A stretch of 49,424 bases of DNA, from the NCBI GenBank assembly GCA_902825985.1, contig CADEDC010000041.1, forward strand, positions 1 to 49,424, read 5' to 3'. The stretch is from an uncultured Acidobacteriota bacterium (lineage in GTDB: Bacteria > Acidobacteriota > Vicinamibacteria > Vicinamibacterales > CAVVIG01). The first letter of the stretch is position 1. Each line of letters starts with the position of its first letter. Position numbers and translations under genes: made by a program. Below the pieces are notes generated by a model, which was not told where the DNA came from, did not search any database, and saw only the letters and a list, made by a program, of their open reading frames with translations. This document shows positions 1-8,370 of the stretch, one piece after another.

Positions 1-63
1 GCCTGGTAGGCCTGGTAGGCCGGGTAGGCCGGGTAGGCCTGGTAGGGCGGGTAGGCCGGGTGG
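1..63. repeat. 9-bp tandem repeat (about 7 copies)
   Basis: Seven head-to-tail copies of a 9-bp unit, consensus GCCKGGTAG, run from the first base to about position 63, with only T/G and a few other substitutions between copies. The array is cut by the window edge, so its full length is unknown. It lies just past the 3' end of the minus-strand tannase gene. On the plus strand, frame 2 reads as Pro-Gly-Arg repeats, and on the minus strand one frame reads as Tyr-Pro/Gln-Ala repeats, so it could be the end of a repetitive coding region or a non-coding minisatellite. Confidence 0.8.
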
Positions 64-78
64 GCCACCCGCGCGGGT

Positions 79-1638
79 TCAGCGGCAGGCGAAGTTCGCC
101 GCGTCGTCGACGCTGCCTGTTCCGGTGTAGGTCGCCACCTGCGGGTGCGGGCACAGCGGGCGCGTGCGGTCGACGATGCCATTGGTCTTGTGCGTCGCGA
201 CGACCGGTCCGGGAGCCAACCCCTTCTCCGACCAGTTTTCGAGCACGGTCAGCATGTCGAACTCGTTCGGTCCCGGGCCGCCGGAGCAGTGGTGCATGCC
301 GGGCACCAGGTAGAGGTTGACGAAGGACGTCAGCTCCTGCGCTGAGCCGACGATCTTGCCGACCTTGTTGAAGTAGTCGAGGGTGCCGAGCGCACTGATC
401 GCGGGATCCGACCAACCGTGATAGAGCAGCAGCTTGCCGCCGCGAGCCTTGAAGGGCCGCAGGTCGGCGTCGAGCGGGCTGAGGATGTCGCTCATCACCT
501 TCAGCCGTGGCAGATCTCTCTCCAGATTGAACGTCCGCCAATGAAACGCCGGGTCGTCCTCGTCGGTGGTCAGAAACTTGAAGTTCGAGTCCGAGAGCCG
601 ATACCCGCTCGGCAGCGGCTCGGCGAACGCCAATGAGCCATCAGCCTGGCGGACCGGCGGAACCGAACCGTTGATCCAGGCCTGCCAGCCGCTGGTGCCG
701 CCTTCGTGCCCGAACGGGAAACCGTAGGCGTAGGTCTCACCGTTCGCCAGCGTGAAGCCGCGGTAAATCTGATTCACGACCTCGAGCTGCTTCGCGGTGA
801 GACAGTTCGGACCGTCGGCGCCCCTGCACATCAGCGTCTCAGGCTTGAAGGCACACTTCAGCGGGTCGGTGATGAGCCCGTCCTTCAGTCCGTCGCGGGC
901 GTCGCACGCCGCCAGGGTCGCCTTCGACAGCAGCTCGGTCTTGGCCGCCGGCAGGTACGCGTCCGGCGACGCGAGCATCTTCTGGAACACGAGGCCGCGC
1001 CCCATCTGCATCGGCGTCCCGGTTGCCGGATCCCCGGCGATGATGCCGTCGAAGTCGGCCGGGTAGCGCTGCACTTCCATCAGCGCCTGGCGTCCGCCGT
1101 TCGAGCAGCCGTTGAAGTACGCCTGGCGCAGCGGCTGGCCATAGAAGGACTCGGTCAGCTGCTTGCCGGCGACCGTGGTGACGTGCGTCCCGCGATGGCC
1201 GTAGTCGACCTCCTTGGCGCGATTGGCGCCCCAGTCCGGATCGCTCGCCAGGTGGCCGGTATCGGTCGTCGCCGTGGCGTAGCCGCGCTCCAGTCCCTGG
1301 CGAAGGTTGCCGAGTTGTCCGCCGAGTCCGCCGACGCCGATGAACAGGAACTTGCCGTTCCACTGCTCCGGCAGGCCGATGCGGAAGTTCACCTCGTTGC
1401 CCGGCACCCGGACGTGGCCGTCCACCCGGCAATGACGCGGCACCGCGGCGGACGCTTCGACCACCTGCGCGGCCGTGATCGTCGTGTCGGCCGGCGCCTT
1501 CGCTTGAACGGCCGCGACCGAGCATGCGACCGCCGGGCCGGCCGTGCCGCCCTCGCCCGGCTGTTGGCCATGAAGATGGGCCGCAAACGCGGTCGTCGCC
1601 GCCAGCACGGTTGTCGTGACGAGACGGGTCAGTTGCAT
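79..1638 (-). CDS. Tannase/feruloyl esterase family secreted esterase
   Basis: A 519-residue exported serine esterase of the tannase/feruloyl esterase family, expected to hydrolyse phenolic acid esters such as gallate or ferulate esters in the periplasm or outside the cell. The first ~25 residues form a signal peptide ending near HLHGQ. The nucleophile motif GCSNGG is followed by RQALMEVQRYP, the acid lies in YHGWSDPAIS, and the histidine in VPGMHHCSGG. The cysteines next to the Ser and His match the CS-D-HC arrangement known for this family. Length is normal. The ATG at 1638 is supported by the signal peptide and by a -10-like TAGAGT 8 bp upstream. The true substrate cannot be read from sequence. 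Confidence 0.93.
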   Translation of the reverse strand: MQLTRLVTTTVLAATTAFAAHLHGQQPGEGGTAGPAVACSVAAVQAKAPADTTITAAQVVEASAAVPRHCRVDGHVRVPGNEVNFRIGLPEQWNGKFLFIGVGGLGGQLGNLRQGLERGYATATTDTGHLASDPDWGANRAKEVDYGHRGTHVTTVAGKQLTESFYGQPLRQAYFNGCSNGGRQALMEVQRYPADFDGIIAGDPATGTPMQMGRGLVFQKMLASPDAYLPAAKTELLSKATLAACDARDGLKDGLITDPLKCAFKPETLMCRGADGPNCLTAKQLEVVNQIYRGFTLANGETYAYGFPFGHEGGTSGWQAWINGSVPPVRQADGSLAFAEPLPSGYRLSDSNFKFLTTDEDDPAFHWRTFNLERDLPRLKVMSDILSPLDADLRPFKARGGKLLLYHGWSDPAISALGTLDYFNKVGKIVGSAQELTSFVNLYLVPGMHHCSGGPGPNEFDMLTVLENWSEKGLAPGPVVATHKTNGIVDRTRPLCPHPQVATYTGTGSVDDAANFACR

Positions 1639-1646
1639 AACGGCCT

Positions 1647-1652
1647 ACTCTA
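1647..1652 (-). promoter_or_regulatory. -10 box of the tannase gene
   Basis: On the minus strand TAGAGT, preceded by ATGC, ends 8 bp before the ATG at 1638. Transcription starting about 7 bp downstream would give an mRNA with almost no leader. No Shine-Dalgarno sequence is visible in the gap, and no good -35 box is seen. Confidence 0.45.
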
Positions 1653-1813
1653 GCATCCGGGCGGCCGGACCGTCCGTGCCCGAACGGCGGACGTCGGGCG
1701 GCCGGCGGCGGTTTCTCGGCGGCCGGTCGGCCGGTCCGCGGCGCCGCTGTCGGGTGGAACATCGTCACGAGCGCCACCCGGTGGATGGCATGCGCCGCCG
1801 CCCCGTCTTCCTT

Positions 1814-1819
1814 TAGACT
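1814..1819 (+). promoter_or_regulatory. -10 box of the PEBP-like gene
   Basis: TAGACT lies 9 bp before the ATG at 1829, with no Shine-Dalgarno sequence in the gap (GGTCCGACC). This again suggests a leaderless or nearly leaderless transcript. The 190-bp region from 1639 to 1828 holds both divergent promoters and no other recognisable element. Confidence 0.4.
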
Positions 1820-1828
1820 GGTCCGACC

Positions 1829-2422
1829 ATGACGCACTTCCTGAGCTTGCTGCTGCTCGGCTCGGCGTTGCTGGCCGGCCCGGTCGCCGCTTCGGTGTTC
1901 GCGCAAGCGGTCGCCCCGGCGGCGAAGCTGGTCGTCGACAGCCCGCGGCTGAAGAGCGGCGAGCCGATGCACAAGGACTTCACGCCCGACGGTCGCAACG
2001 TGTCGCCGGCGATGACGTGGAGCAACGTCCCCGAAGGCACGAAAGCGTTCGCCGTCGTCTGTGCCGACTTCGGCGCCGGACTGCCGCCACCCTGGGTGCA
2101 CTGGGTCATCTACAACATACCTGGTACCGCGAAGGGGCTGCCCGAGGCGGTGCCGATCGATCCCGCCGTGCCGATGCCGGCCGCGATTGCTGGCGCCACG
2201 CAGGGGCTGAACGGCTGGAAGCGTGCCATCTACCGCGGTCCGGCACCGCCGGTCGGCACGACCCACGTCTACTACTTCACCGTCTACGCCCTCGACGCCG
2301 ACCTGAAGCTGAAGCCGAATCTGACGCGCGCCGAACTCCTCGACGCGATGAAGGGTCACATCCTCGGTCAGGGGGACGTCGTTCCCGTCTACGAGCGGCG
2401 GGTGCCGCGGACGGCCGAGTAG
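1829..2422 (+). CDS. YbhB/YbcL-type phosphatidylethanolamine-binding-like protein, exported
   Basis: A 197-residue protein of the YbhB/YbcL (Raf kinase inhibitor-like, PEBP) family. Residues 1-26 are a signal peptide ending near VFAQA. The family core follows: FTPDGRNVSPAMTW near residue 50, then ADFGAG, WVHWVIYNIP and VYYFTVYALD, which line the anion-binding pocket in known structures. The biochemical role of bacterial members is unclear; ligand binding is the family expectation rather than an enzymatic reaction. It is divergent from the tannase gene and 86 bp upstream of the oxidoreductase small subunit, so it may be a separate unit. The ATG gives an intact signal peptide. Confidence 0.92.
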   Translation: MTHFLSLLLLGSALLAGPVAASVFAQAVAPAAKLVVDSPRLKSGEPMHKDFTPDGRNVSPAMTWSNVPEGTKAFAVVCADFGAGLPPPWVHWVIYNIPGTAKGLPEAVPIDPAVPMPAAIAGATQGLNGWKRAIYRGPAPPVGTTHVYYFTVYALDADLKLKPNLTRAELLDAMKGHILGQGDVVPVYERRVPRTAE

Positions 2423-2508
2423 CGCCGGGCGCGGGTCGGCCGGCCGGAGCGGGCGGCCACCCGAAGTCGTTGCGCCGGTATGGATCGATTGAGCGATCGG
2501 AGTGCCTT

Positions 2509-3312
2509 ATGTCTGAGACTCCCAGGGTGATTTCGCGTCGTGATCTGCTGCGGACCGCGAGCGCGGTTGGCGCGGCGGCGGTGGCGGGCGGCGGTGAAGC
2601 GGCCGCGCAGGCGCCGGCCGCGGCCGCCACGCCGGCGGCGGCCGCTGCCGCTGCCGCACGGCCGCGCGAGGCGTACGAAACGCTGACGGCGCGCGAGGCC
2701 GACATGCTGGAAGCCATCGTTGCCCGGCTGATCCCGAGCGACGCCAACGGTCCAGGGGCCATCGAAGCACGAGCCGCCCACTACATCGACCGTTCGCTGG
2801 CTGGTGCGCTGCACGCCGAGATCGACGCGTATCGCGCCGGCTTTGCGGCATTCGACCGCTACTGCCGGATGTCGCGCGGCAAGCCGTTCGTCGAATTGCC
2901 ACCCGGCGACCAGGATTCCGTCCTCATCGACGTCGAGAGCGGCGCCGCAACCGGGACGGGCGCCGGGTTCGCCGGCAGTTCTGCGGCCTTCTTCACCATG
3001 GTGAAGCAGCACACGTGGCAGGGGATGTTCGGTGATCCCTACTACGGCGGCAACGCCGATTTCGTCGGCTGGGATCTGCTCGGGTATCCCGGGGTCCGCA
3101 CCATGGTGACGGCGGCAGATCAGCAGCGGCTCGAGAGGAACCAGCTGCCGCCGAATCATCGCTCGGCCTACGACTTCGACGGCTTCAACAAGGCGACCGC
3201 TCGCGGCGGTCACGATCACGATCACGGTCCCGGCCCGATGCCGGACGATCCGACAGACGACCTGGCACAGGTGCATCCGTACGAACAGGGGGAGCTGACC
3301 CATGGCGACTAG
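2509..3312 (+). CDS. Gluconate 2-dehydrogenase subunit 3-like protein (Tat-exported small subunit)
   Basis: A 267-residue small subunit expected to partner the GMC flavoprotein encoded next, as in membrane-bound gluconate dehydrogenase-like complexes. The N-terminus has a twin-arginine motif (ISRRDLLR) and a hydrophobic stretch ending in an Ala-rich region, indicating Tat export of the folded complex. The core carries the family motif ETLTAREADMLEAIVARLIP, and later KQHTWQGMFGDPYYGGNADFVGW. The tail is His/Asp-rich (HDHDHGPG) and could bind metal, which is inference. The ATG at 2509 is preceded by CGGAG. The reading frame stays open upstream to about 2017, but the Tat signal fixes this start. 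It overlaps the next gene by 11 bp. Confidence 0.88.
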   Translation: MSETPRVISRRDLLRTASAVGAAAVAGGGEAAAQAPAAAATPAAAAAAAARPREAYETLTAREADMLEAIVARLIPSDANGPGAIEARAAHYIDRSLAGALHAEIDAYRAGFAAFDRYCRMSRGKPFVELPPGDQDSVLIDVESGAATGTGAGFAGSSAAFFTMVKQHTWQGMFGDPYYGGNADFVGWDLLGYPGVRTMVTAADQQRLERNQLPPNHRSAYDFDGFNKATARGGHDHDHGPGPMPDDPTDDLAQVHPYEQGELTHGD

Positions 3313-5008
3313 GCTCGCAAGCACCGATGTCGTGGTCATCGGACTGGGCGCCGCCGGCGGCGTTGCCGTCCTGCCGCTGACCCAGGCCGGCCTCGACGTG
3401 GTCGGTCTCGAGGCGGGCAACGTCCTCACGCGCCGCGACTTCGCGCCGGACGAGATTCGCAACAACGTGCGCGACTGGCCGATGGCGATCCAGAAGGCCA
3501 ACCAGGAGGTCCCGACGGCGCGGCCGAATGCCCAGTCGCCGACCATGCGCCTCTCCGGCCATCCGATGATGAACGGCGTCGGCGGCACCTCGTTGCATTA
3601 CTGGGCGCAGAGCTGGCGGCTCAACCCGTGGGATTTCAAGGTGGTCAGCGAGACCGCCAGGCGCTACGGCTCGGCCCGCATCCCCGCCGGATCGACTGTC
3701 GAAGACTGGCCGTTCGGCTACGAGGAACTCGAGCCGTTCTACGACAAGGTCGAGTGGGAGGTCGGCGTCTCGGGACAGGCCGGCAACGTCAACGGCCAGA
3801 AGGATCCACGCGGCAACATCTTCGAAGCGCCACGTCGGCGCGAGTATCCGATGCCGCCGTTGCGCTGGACCGGCTGGATCGAGAAGATGGCCGAGGCGGC
3901 GCGCGGCCTCGGCTGGCACCCGTTCCCCGGTCCTGCGGCGATCAACTCGCGGTCCTTTCAGAACCGTTCGGGCTGCATGTATCACGGCTTCTGCAATCGC
4001 GGCGGCTGTCATGCCGACGCGAAGAACTCAACGGCGGTCACGACCATCCCGCGCGCCGAAGCGACCGGACGCCTGAAAATCGTCAGCCGGGCGACCGTCA
4101 CGTCGATCGACGTCGACCGGCAGGGACGCGTCGAGAGCGTCACCTACGTGATGGATGGCCAGGAGTACGTGCAGCCGGCGAAGGCGGTGCTGCTCGCCAG
4201 CTACACGTATGAGAACGTCCGGCTCCTGCTGCTGTCGAAGTCGCGGGCGTACCCCAACGGTCTGTCGAACAACCACGGGCAGGTCGGCCGACACTACCTG
4301 AGCCACCACCAGGGCGCTGGCGTGACCGCGCTGTTCCCCTACGACCTCAAGGCCTGGTACGGGCTGCCGGCGCAGGGGGTCGGTATCGACAATTTCGCCG
4401 ACGACAACTTCGACCACGCTGGACTCGACTTCATCGGTGGCGGCAACCTCTGGGTCTATTCGGATCGTCGTCCGATCGGCGCCGCGAACATGAACACGTT
4501 CAACCGCGTGCCCGGCTGGGGGGCGGCGTGGAAGGCGTGGATCAAGGAGAACGCGGATCGGTCCAACTCGGCATACATCCAGAAGTCGACGCTGCCGTAC
4601 GAGACCAATTACCTCGACCTGGATCCGACGGTGAAGGATCCGCTCGGCTTCCCGGTGATCCGGATCACCGCGGAGTACAAGGAGAACGAACGCCGGATTG
4701 CCGCGTACACCCAGGACAAGATGGAGGCGTGGTATCGCGCCGCCGGCGCCATCGACATCGTCCGGGCGCCGGTCGGCGGCACGATGGTGCCGACGACCCA
4801 TGCCTACGGCGGGACGCGGATGGGCGACAACCCCGAAACCAACGTCGTCGACCGGTTCGGCTTCTCGCATGAGGTGCCGAACCTCGGGGTGCTGGGCGCC
4901 AGCGTGATGGGCACCAGCGGCGCCCGCAATCCGACGCTCACGTCACAGGCGCTGTCGTGGCGGACGGCTGAGCATCTGGCCCGCAACTGGAAGGCGGTTA
5001 CAGCCTAG
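3302..5008 (+). CDS. GMC family FAD-dependent oxidoreductase
   Basis: A 568-residue glucose-methanol-choline family flavoprotein, the catalytic subunit of a probable periplasmic sugar or alcohol dehydrogenase. The FAD Rossmann motif GLGAAGG is at residues 15-21, with the conserved Glu after it (GLEAG). The C-terminal GMC signature contains THAYGGTRMGDNP, followed by NPTLTSQALSWRTAEHLA. It has no signal peptide, so export would be piggyback on the Tat-signal subunit encoded immediately upstream, whose 3' end it overlaps by 11 bp. A GGGGGAG ribosome site precedes the ATG. Electron acceptor and substrate are not determinable; no cytochrome c subunit is encoded nearby. Confidence 0.93.
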   Translation: MATRLASTDVVVIGLGAAGGVAVLPLTQAGLDVVGLEAGNVLTRRDFAPDEIRNNVRDWPMAIQKANQEVPTARPNAQSPTMRLSGHPMMNGVGGTSLHYWAQSWRLNPWDFKVVSETARRYGSARIPAGSTVEDWPFGYEELEPFYDKVEWEVGVSGQAGNVNGQKDPRGNIFEAPRRREYPMPPLRWTGWIEKMAEAARGLGWHPFPGPAAINSRSFQNRSGCMYHGFCNRGGCHADAKNSTAVTTIPRAEATGRLKIVSRATVTSIDVDRQGRVESVTYVMDGQEYVQPAKAVLLASYTYENVRLLLLSKSRAYPNGLSNNHGQVGRHYLSHHQGAGVTALFPYDLKAWYGLPAQGVGIDNFADDNFDHAGLDFIGGGNLWVYSDRRPIGAANMNTFNRVPGWGAAWKAWIKENADRSNSAYIQKSTLPYETNYLDLDPTVKDPLGFPVIRITAEYKENERRIAAYTQDKMEAWYRAAGAIDIVRAPVGGTMVPTTHAYGGTRMGDNPETNVVDRFGFSHEVPNLGVLGASVMGTSGARNPTLTSQALSWRTAEHLARNWKAVTA

Positions 5009-5552
5009 CCTGACGGCCGAACTCGCCTGGGCTGAGCGGCCGGGGACGCGGGCGGCGCGGCGGCCGCTGCGGTTCGTTGCGCCCGGATGGCGTTGGCGCG
5101 ACGCCGACCGCACCGGACGAGGCCCGGGGGCGGCTAATCGTCGTGCGCGGCCGACGGGGCGCCGGCCGGGCGGCGGCCGGCTCGGGCGTCGAGGTTTTCG
5201 TCGCCCCGGCCGACACGGTGGCGCGGCCGTCGAGGGTCACCACCGTCGGCTCGGCCGGCTGCGGTCGCCGATCGACGAGCGCCGGCCCCGGCTGCTCCCG
5301 TGGCAGGGCGACGGTGTTTCGCTGCGGCGAGGGTGCACCGCCCGGCAGGGTCAGCCACAACGTCGAGGTCAAGCCACCGGCAATCAGGATCAGGGCGCCC
5401 AGAATGCGGCTGGACGTCGTTCGGCCGCGGAGCTGGTCCTCCAGCTGCGACCGGAGCTGAAAACGGTCCCGGTCGGCGTCACGGAGGTCGCGTCTCAGGT
5501 CATCCACGCCGATCCTCGGCTGGCGCCGCTCTGTGTGAGTGTCGAGATGCAT
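4998..5552 (-). CDS. Hypothetical single-pass membrane protein, Pro/Arg-rich C-terminus
   Basis: A 184-residue open frame of unrecognised family. Residues 1-48 are charged and probably helical (DLRRDLRDADRDRFQLRSQL), then one membrane segment ILGALILIAGGLTSTLWLTL, then about 115 residues rich in Pro, Ala, Arg and Thr that look disordered. The topology would put the charged N-terminus in the cytoplasm. It is convergent with the GMC gene and overlaps its end by 11 bp. The ATG at 5552 is preferred; a TTG 18 bp upstream is possible. Evidence that it is a real gene is the coherent soluble-TM-tail architecture; no function is proposed. Confidence 0.5.
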   Translation of the reverse strand: MHLDTHTERRQPRIGVDDLRRDLRDADRDRFQLRSQLEDQLRGRTTSSRILGALILIAGGLTSTLWLTLPGGAPSPQRNTVALPREQPGPALVDRRPQPAEPTVVTLDGRATVSAGATKTSTPEPAAARPAPRRPRTTISRPRASSGAVGVAPTPSGRNEPQRPPRRPRPRPLSPGEFGRQARL

Positions 5553-6043
5553 GGTGCGCAGATTTGCCAAACCCGCGCCAGGTGCACCGGCAGGTTCGCT
5601 CGCAAATTCTGCGGTCGGTCAGCGGCGGACGTACGGTTTTCGGACACTTCGACGGACAGGCGTTCACATGTGCGAACGGCGGCGGCCGGCGGAGGCGCAC
5701 GTACATCAGCAAGCCCGGCGGGTCCCGTGCGGGAGGGAAGGGCCCACCAGGCCTGCTGACGTCCTGCCCGAAACGTGCTGGGCAAAGACTCCGACCGCGA
5801 ACGCTGAGGTGTAGAGCAAATGGCGCGCCTATCGTCGAGGCCGGTTAATCGAACAAAGTCGCAGGGCGGCGGTTGAAAGCCCGGCACGATGGCGGAATTC
5901 CCCGCGGCGGCGGTGCCGGAAACGCGGAAGTTTTCCAGCGGGCTGGCGCTAGAATGTCCCGACCGTGCCGGGGTGAGGGCACAGCCAAGGGGCGCCACTG
6001 GGCAGACTCACCCCATCGACCTCCGCGTCACCGTGAACTGAAC
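5553..6043. other. Intergenic region, no supported gene
   Basis: About 490 bp between the minus-strand membrane protein and the PQQ dehydrogenase. Several overlapping frames are open here but all are Arg/Pro-rich and lack recognisable features. The region holds a -10 box at 5950-5955 and an imperfect dyad at 5661-5678 (CGTTC and GAACG arms around CACATGTG), which could be an operator. Nothing else is seen. Confidence 0.6.
5950..5955 (+). promoter_or_regulatory. Candidate -10 box for the PQQ dehydrogenase operon
   Basis: TAGAAT in the context GGCGCTAGAATG is a good match to a housekeeping -10 box. It would give an mRNA leader of roughly 80 nt before the ATG at 6044. No convincing -35 box lies 16-18 bp upstream, so the call rests on the -10 alone. 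Confidence 0.35.
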
Positions 6044-7792
6044 ATGTACACCCGCCACCCTGTCGCATTCGCTGCGTCGGCCGTTGTCTGCGGCCTGACG
6101 ACGATCGTGCTCGCGCAGCCGCCATCGGTGCCGCTTCCCGCCGTGCTGCAGGCCTACAAGCCGGTCACCGCCGAGCGGCTCCGGCAGCCCGAGGACGGCA
6201 ACTGGTTGATGAACCGCCGGACCTACGACGGGTGGGGCTTCAGTCCGCTCGCGCAGATTTCGCCCGCCAACGTCGCGCGGCTGCAGCCCGTGTGGTCGTT
6301 CACCACGGGCGTGCCGCAGGGACACGAGGCGCCGCCGCTCGTCAACGACGGCGTCATGTTCGTGTCGACGCCGCAGAACCAGGTCATCGCCATCGACGTC
6401 CGGACCGGGCTGCAGCTCTGGCGCTATCGCAATCCGGCGCCGCCCGATCTGATCCAGCTCCACCCGACCAGCCGCGGCGTCGCGCTGTATGGCGACCGGG
6501 TGTTCTTCGCCCGGGCCGAGTCGGTGCTCGTCGCGCTGGATGCGCGCACCGGCAGGGAGGTCTGGTCGGCCACCGTGGAGGACAACCGCAAGGGTTATTA
6601 CATGTCGCTGGCGCCGCTGGTGGCCGACGGCAAGGTGATGGTCGGCGCGTCAGGCGGTGAGTTGGGTGTCCGCGGCTTCGTCGCCGCCTACGACGTCGAG
6701 ACCGGCAAACCGGTCTGGAAGACCTACATGGTGCCGGCACCTGGTGAACCGGGCGCTGAAACCTGGCCGGCCGGCGGCGAGCAGTGGCGGACCGGCGGCG
6801 CATCCATCTGGGTGACCGCCAACTACGATCAGGAGTCGAACCTCGCCTACTGGGGCACCGGCAACGGTGGGCCGTGGATGGGCGACAAGCGGCCCGGCGA
6901 CAATCTCTACACGTCGTCAACCGTGGCCATCGACGTTCGCACCGGCACCATCAAGGGGCACTTCCAGTACGATCCGAACGAGTCGTGGGACTGGGACGAG
7001 GTGTCGCCGCCGCTGCTCATCGACTTCAGGCGCGGCAATCGGACGGTCCGCGGCCTCATCAACGTCGCGCGCGACGGCTACATCTGGTTCCTCGAGCGGA
7101 CGAAGGCCGGGCCGATCGCCTACGTCGATGCGACGCCGCACGTGAAGCAGAACGTCTTCCGCAGCATCGATCCGAAGACCGGCCGGCCGGACGTCGACCC
7201 GGCGCGCAAGCCAGGCACCGGCAAGCTCGCCGAGTTCTGCCCGTCGCACTGGGGCGGCAAGAACTGGCCGCCGATTGCGTTCAATCCGCAGACCCGGATG
7301 ATCTACGTGCCGGCGAACGAGAACATCTGCGCCTCGATCATCGGCCGCGACGTTCCGTACCAGCCGGGTGCGTCGTATGTCGGCGCGACGACGACCACCA
7401 TTCCGGACAAGAACGCCGATCACTTCGGCGAAGTGCAGGCGTGGGATGTCGATACCGGCAAGCGTGTGTGGACGCACACCTTCGCCACCTCGCCGAACTG
7501 GGGGCCCATGCTGGCCACCGCCGGTGGGCTGGTGTTCAGTGGCGGCACGAACGACCGGCGGTTCCATGCCTTCGATGCGAAGACCGGCAGGCTGCTGTGG
7601 GAATACCCGACGCCGTCAGGCGTCATCGGTCAGCCGACCACCTTCACCGTCGACGGCGCGCAATACGTGGCCGTGCAGTCCGGCTGGGGCGTCGACGCGC
7701 GGGCGATGCAGGGGCGCCTGAACGCGACCTTTCCCGGAAGGTATCCCGAGGTGCCGGAGGGCGGATCGATCTGGGTGTTCGCTGTGAAATGA
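6044..7792 (+). CDS. Secreted PQQ-dependent dehydrogenase (beta-propeller quinoprotein)
   Basis: A 582-residue quinoprotein of the methanol/ethanol dehydrogenase-like superfamily, expected to oxidise an alcohol or sugar in the periplasm with PQQ and calcium. Residues 1-22 are a signal peptide. Tryptophan-docking propeller repeats are visible, for example VIAIDVRTGLQLWRY, LVALDARTGREVW and FHAFDAKTGRLLWEY. The segment NLAYWGTGNGGPWMGD and the later SWDWDE are conserved active-site regions. The vicinal Cys-Cys typical of alcohol dehydrogenases, which precedes NRGVA in that family, is absent; the sequence here is LHPTSRGVALYGDR. There is no fused cytochrome c domain. The frame is open upstream to 5873 but the signal peptide fixes ATG 6044. 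Its stop overlaps pnuC. Confidence 0.9.
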   Translation: MYTRHPVAFAASAVVCGLTTIVLAQPPSVPLPAVLQAYKPVTAERLRQPEDGNWLMNRRTYDGWGFSPLAQISPANVARLQPVWSFTTGVPQGHEAPPLVNDGVMFVSTPQNQVIAIDVRTGLQLWRYRNPAPPDLIQLHPTSRGVALYGDRVFFARAESVLVALDARTGREVWSATVEDNRKGYYMSLAPLVADGKVMVGASGGELGVRGFVAAYDVETGKPVWKTYMVPAPGEPGAETWPAGGEQWRTGGASIWVTANYDQESNLAYWGTGNGGPWMGDKRPGDNLYTSSTVAIDVRTGTIKGHFQYDPNESWDWDEVSPPLLIDFRRGNRTVRGLINVARDGYIWFLERTKAGPIAYVDATPHVKQNVFRSIDPKTGRPDVDPARKPGTGKLAEFCPSHWGGKNWPPIAFNPQTRMIYVPANENICASIIGRDVPYQPGASYVGATTTTIPDKNADHFGEVQAWDVDTGKRVWTHTFATSPNWGPMLATAGGLVFSGGTNDRRFHAFDAKTGRLLWEYPTPSGVIGQPTTFTVDGAQYVAVQSGWGVDARAMQGRLNATFPGRYPEVPEGGSIWVFAVK

Positions 7793-8370
7793 GCGTTGCC
7801 GAGACGTGCGGCGTCATCTCCGGCGCGCTCGCGATCCCTCTCATCGCGCGCGAGAGCGTATGGGGATGGCCGGCCAGCATCGTCAGCTCGGCGATCTACG
7901 CCGTCGTCTTCGCCGGCGCGCGGCTGTACGCCGACAGCGGACTGCAGGTCTGCTACATCGTTCTCTGTGCCTACGGCTGGCACGCGTGGTGGCGCGGGGC
8001 GTCGCCGGCCGGCGTTGCCGTTCGCGTGAGCCGCGCGTCGGCCCGGACGCTTGGGGCGGCCCTCATCATCGGCGTCACGGGATCCGCCGTCCTGTATCTC
8101 GTCCTCAGCCAGACGGACGCGGCGCTGCCGTGGCTGGATGCGCCGACCGCAGCGTTCAGCCTGGTCGGTCAGTGGATGCAGGCACGCAAGCTGATCGAGA
8201 ACTGGCCGCTGTGGATTGTCGTCGATCTCGTGTACGTTGGCCTCTACATCCTGCGGTCCTTGTATCTCACCGCCGGGCTGTATCTGCTGTTCGCGGTCCT
8301 GGCAGTGACGGGATGGATGGCATGGCGCCGGACTCTGTCGGCATCGACGCTCCGCGCATCGTCGTGCTGA
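7789..8370 (+). CDS. pnuC: PnuC-family nicotinamide riboside transporter
   Basis: A 193-residue integral membrane protein of the PnuC family, which takes up nicotinamide riboside for NAD salvage by facilitated diffusion. Seven hydrophobic segments fit the length. Family motifs include WGWPASIVSSAIYAVVF near the N-terminus, CYIVLCAYGWHAWWRG in the middle, and QWMQARKLIENWPLWIVVDLVYVGLYI near the C-terminus, where substrate-contacting Gln, Asn and Trp residues lie in known structures. It begins in a 4-bp ATGA overlap with the PQQ dehydrogenase gene and overlaps the kinase gene by 49 bp, so all three are probably translated from one mRNA. The downstream kinase would trap the imported riboside by phosphorylation. 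Confidence 0.95.
   Translation: MSVAETCGVISGALAIPLIARESVWGWPASIVSSAIYAVVFAGARLYADSGLQVCYIVLCAYGWHAWWRGASPAGVAVRVSRASARTLGAALIIGVTGSAVLYLVLSQTDAALPWLDAPTAAFSLVGQWMQARKLIENWPLWIVVDLVYVGLYILRSLYLTAGLYLLFAVLAVTGWMAWRRTLSASTLRASSC

Noticed and set aside
839..2359. 506-codon open frame on the minus strand across the tannase and PEBP genes
   Set aside because: Arg/Gly-rich translation with no motif, overlapping two well-supported genes in other frames; a high-G+C shadow.
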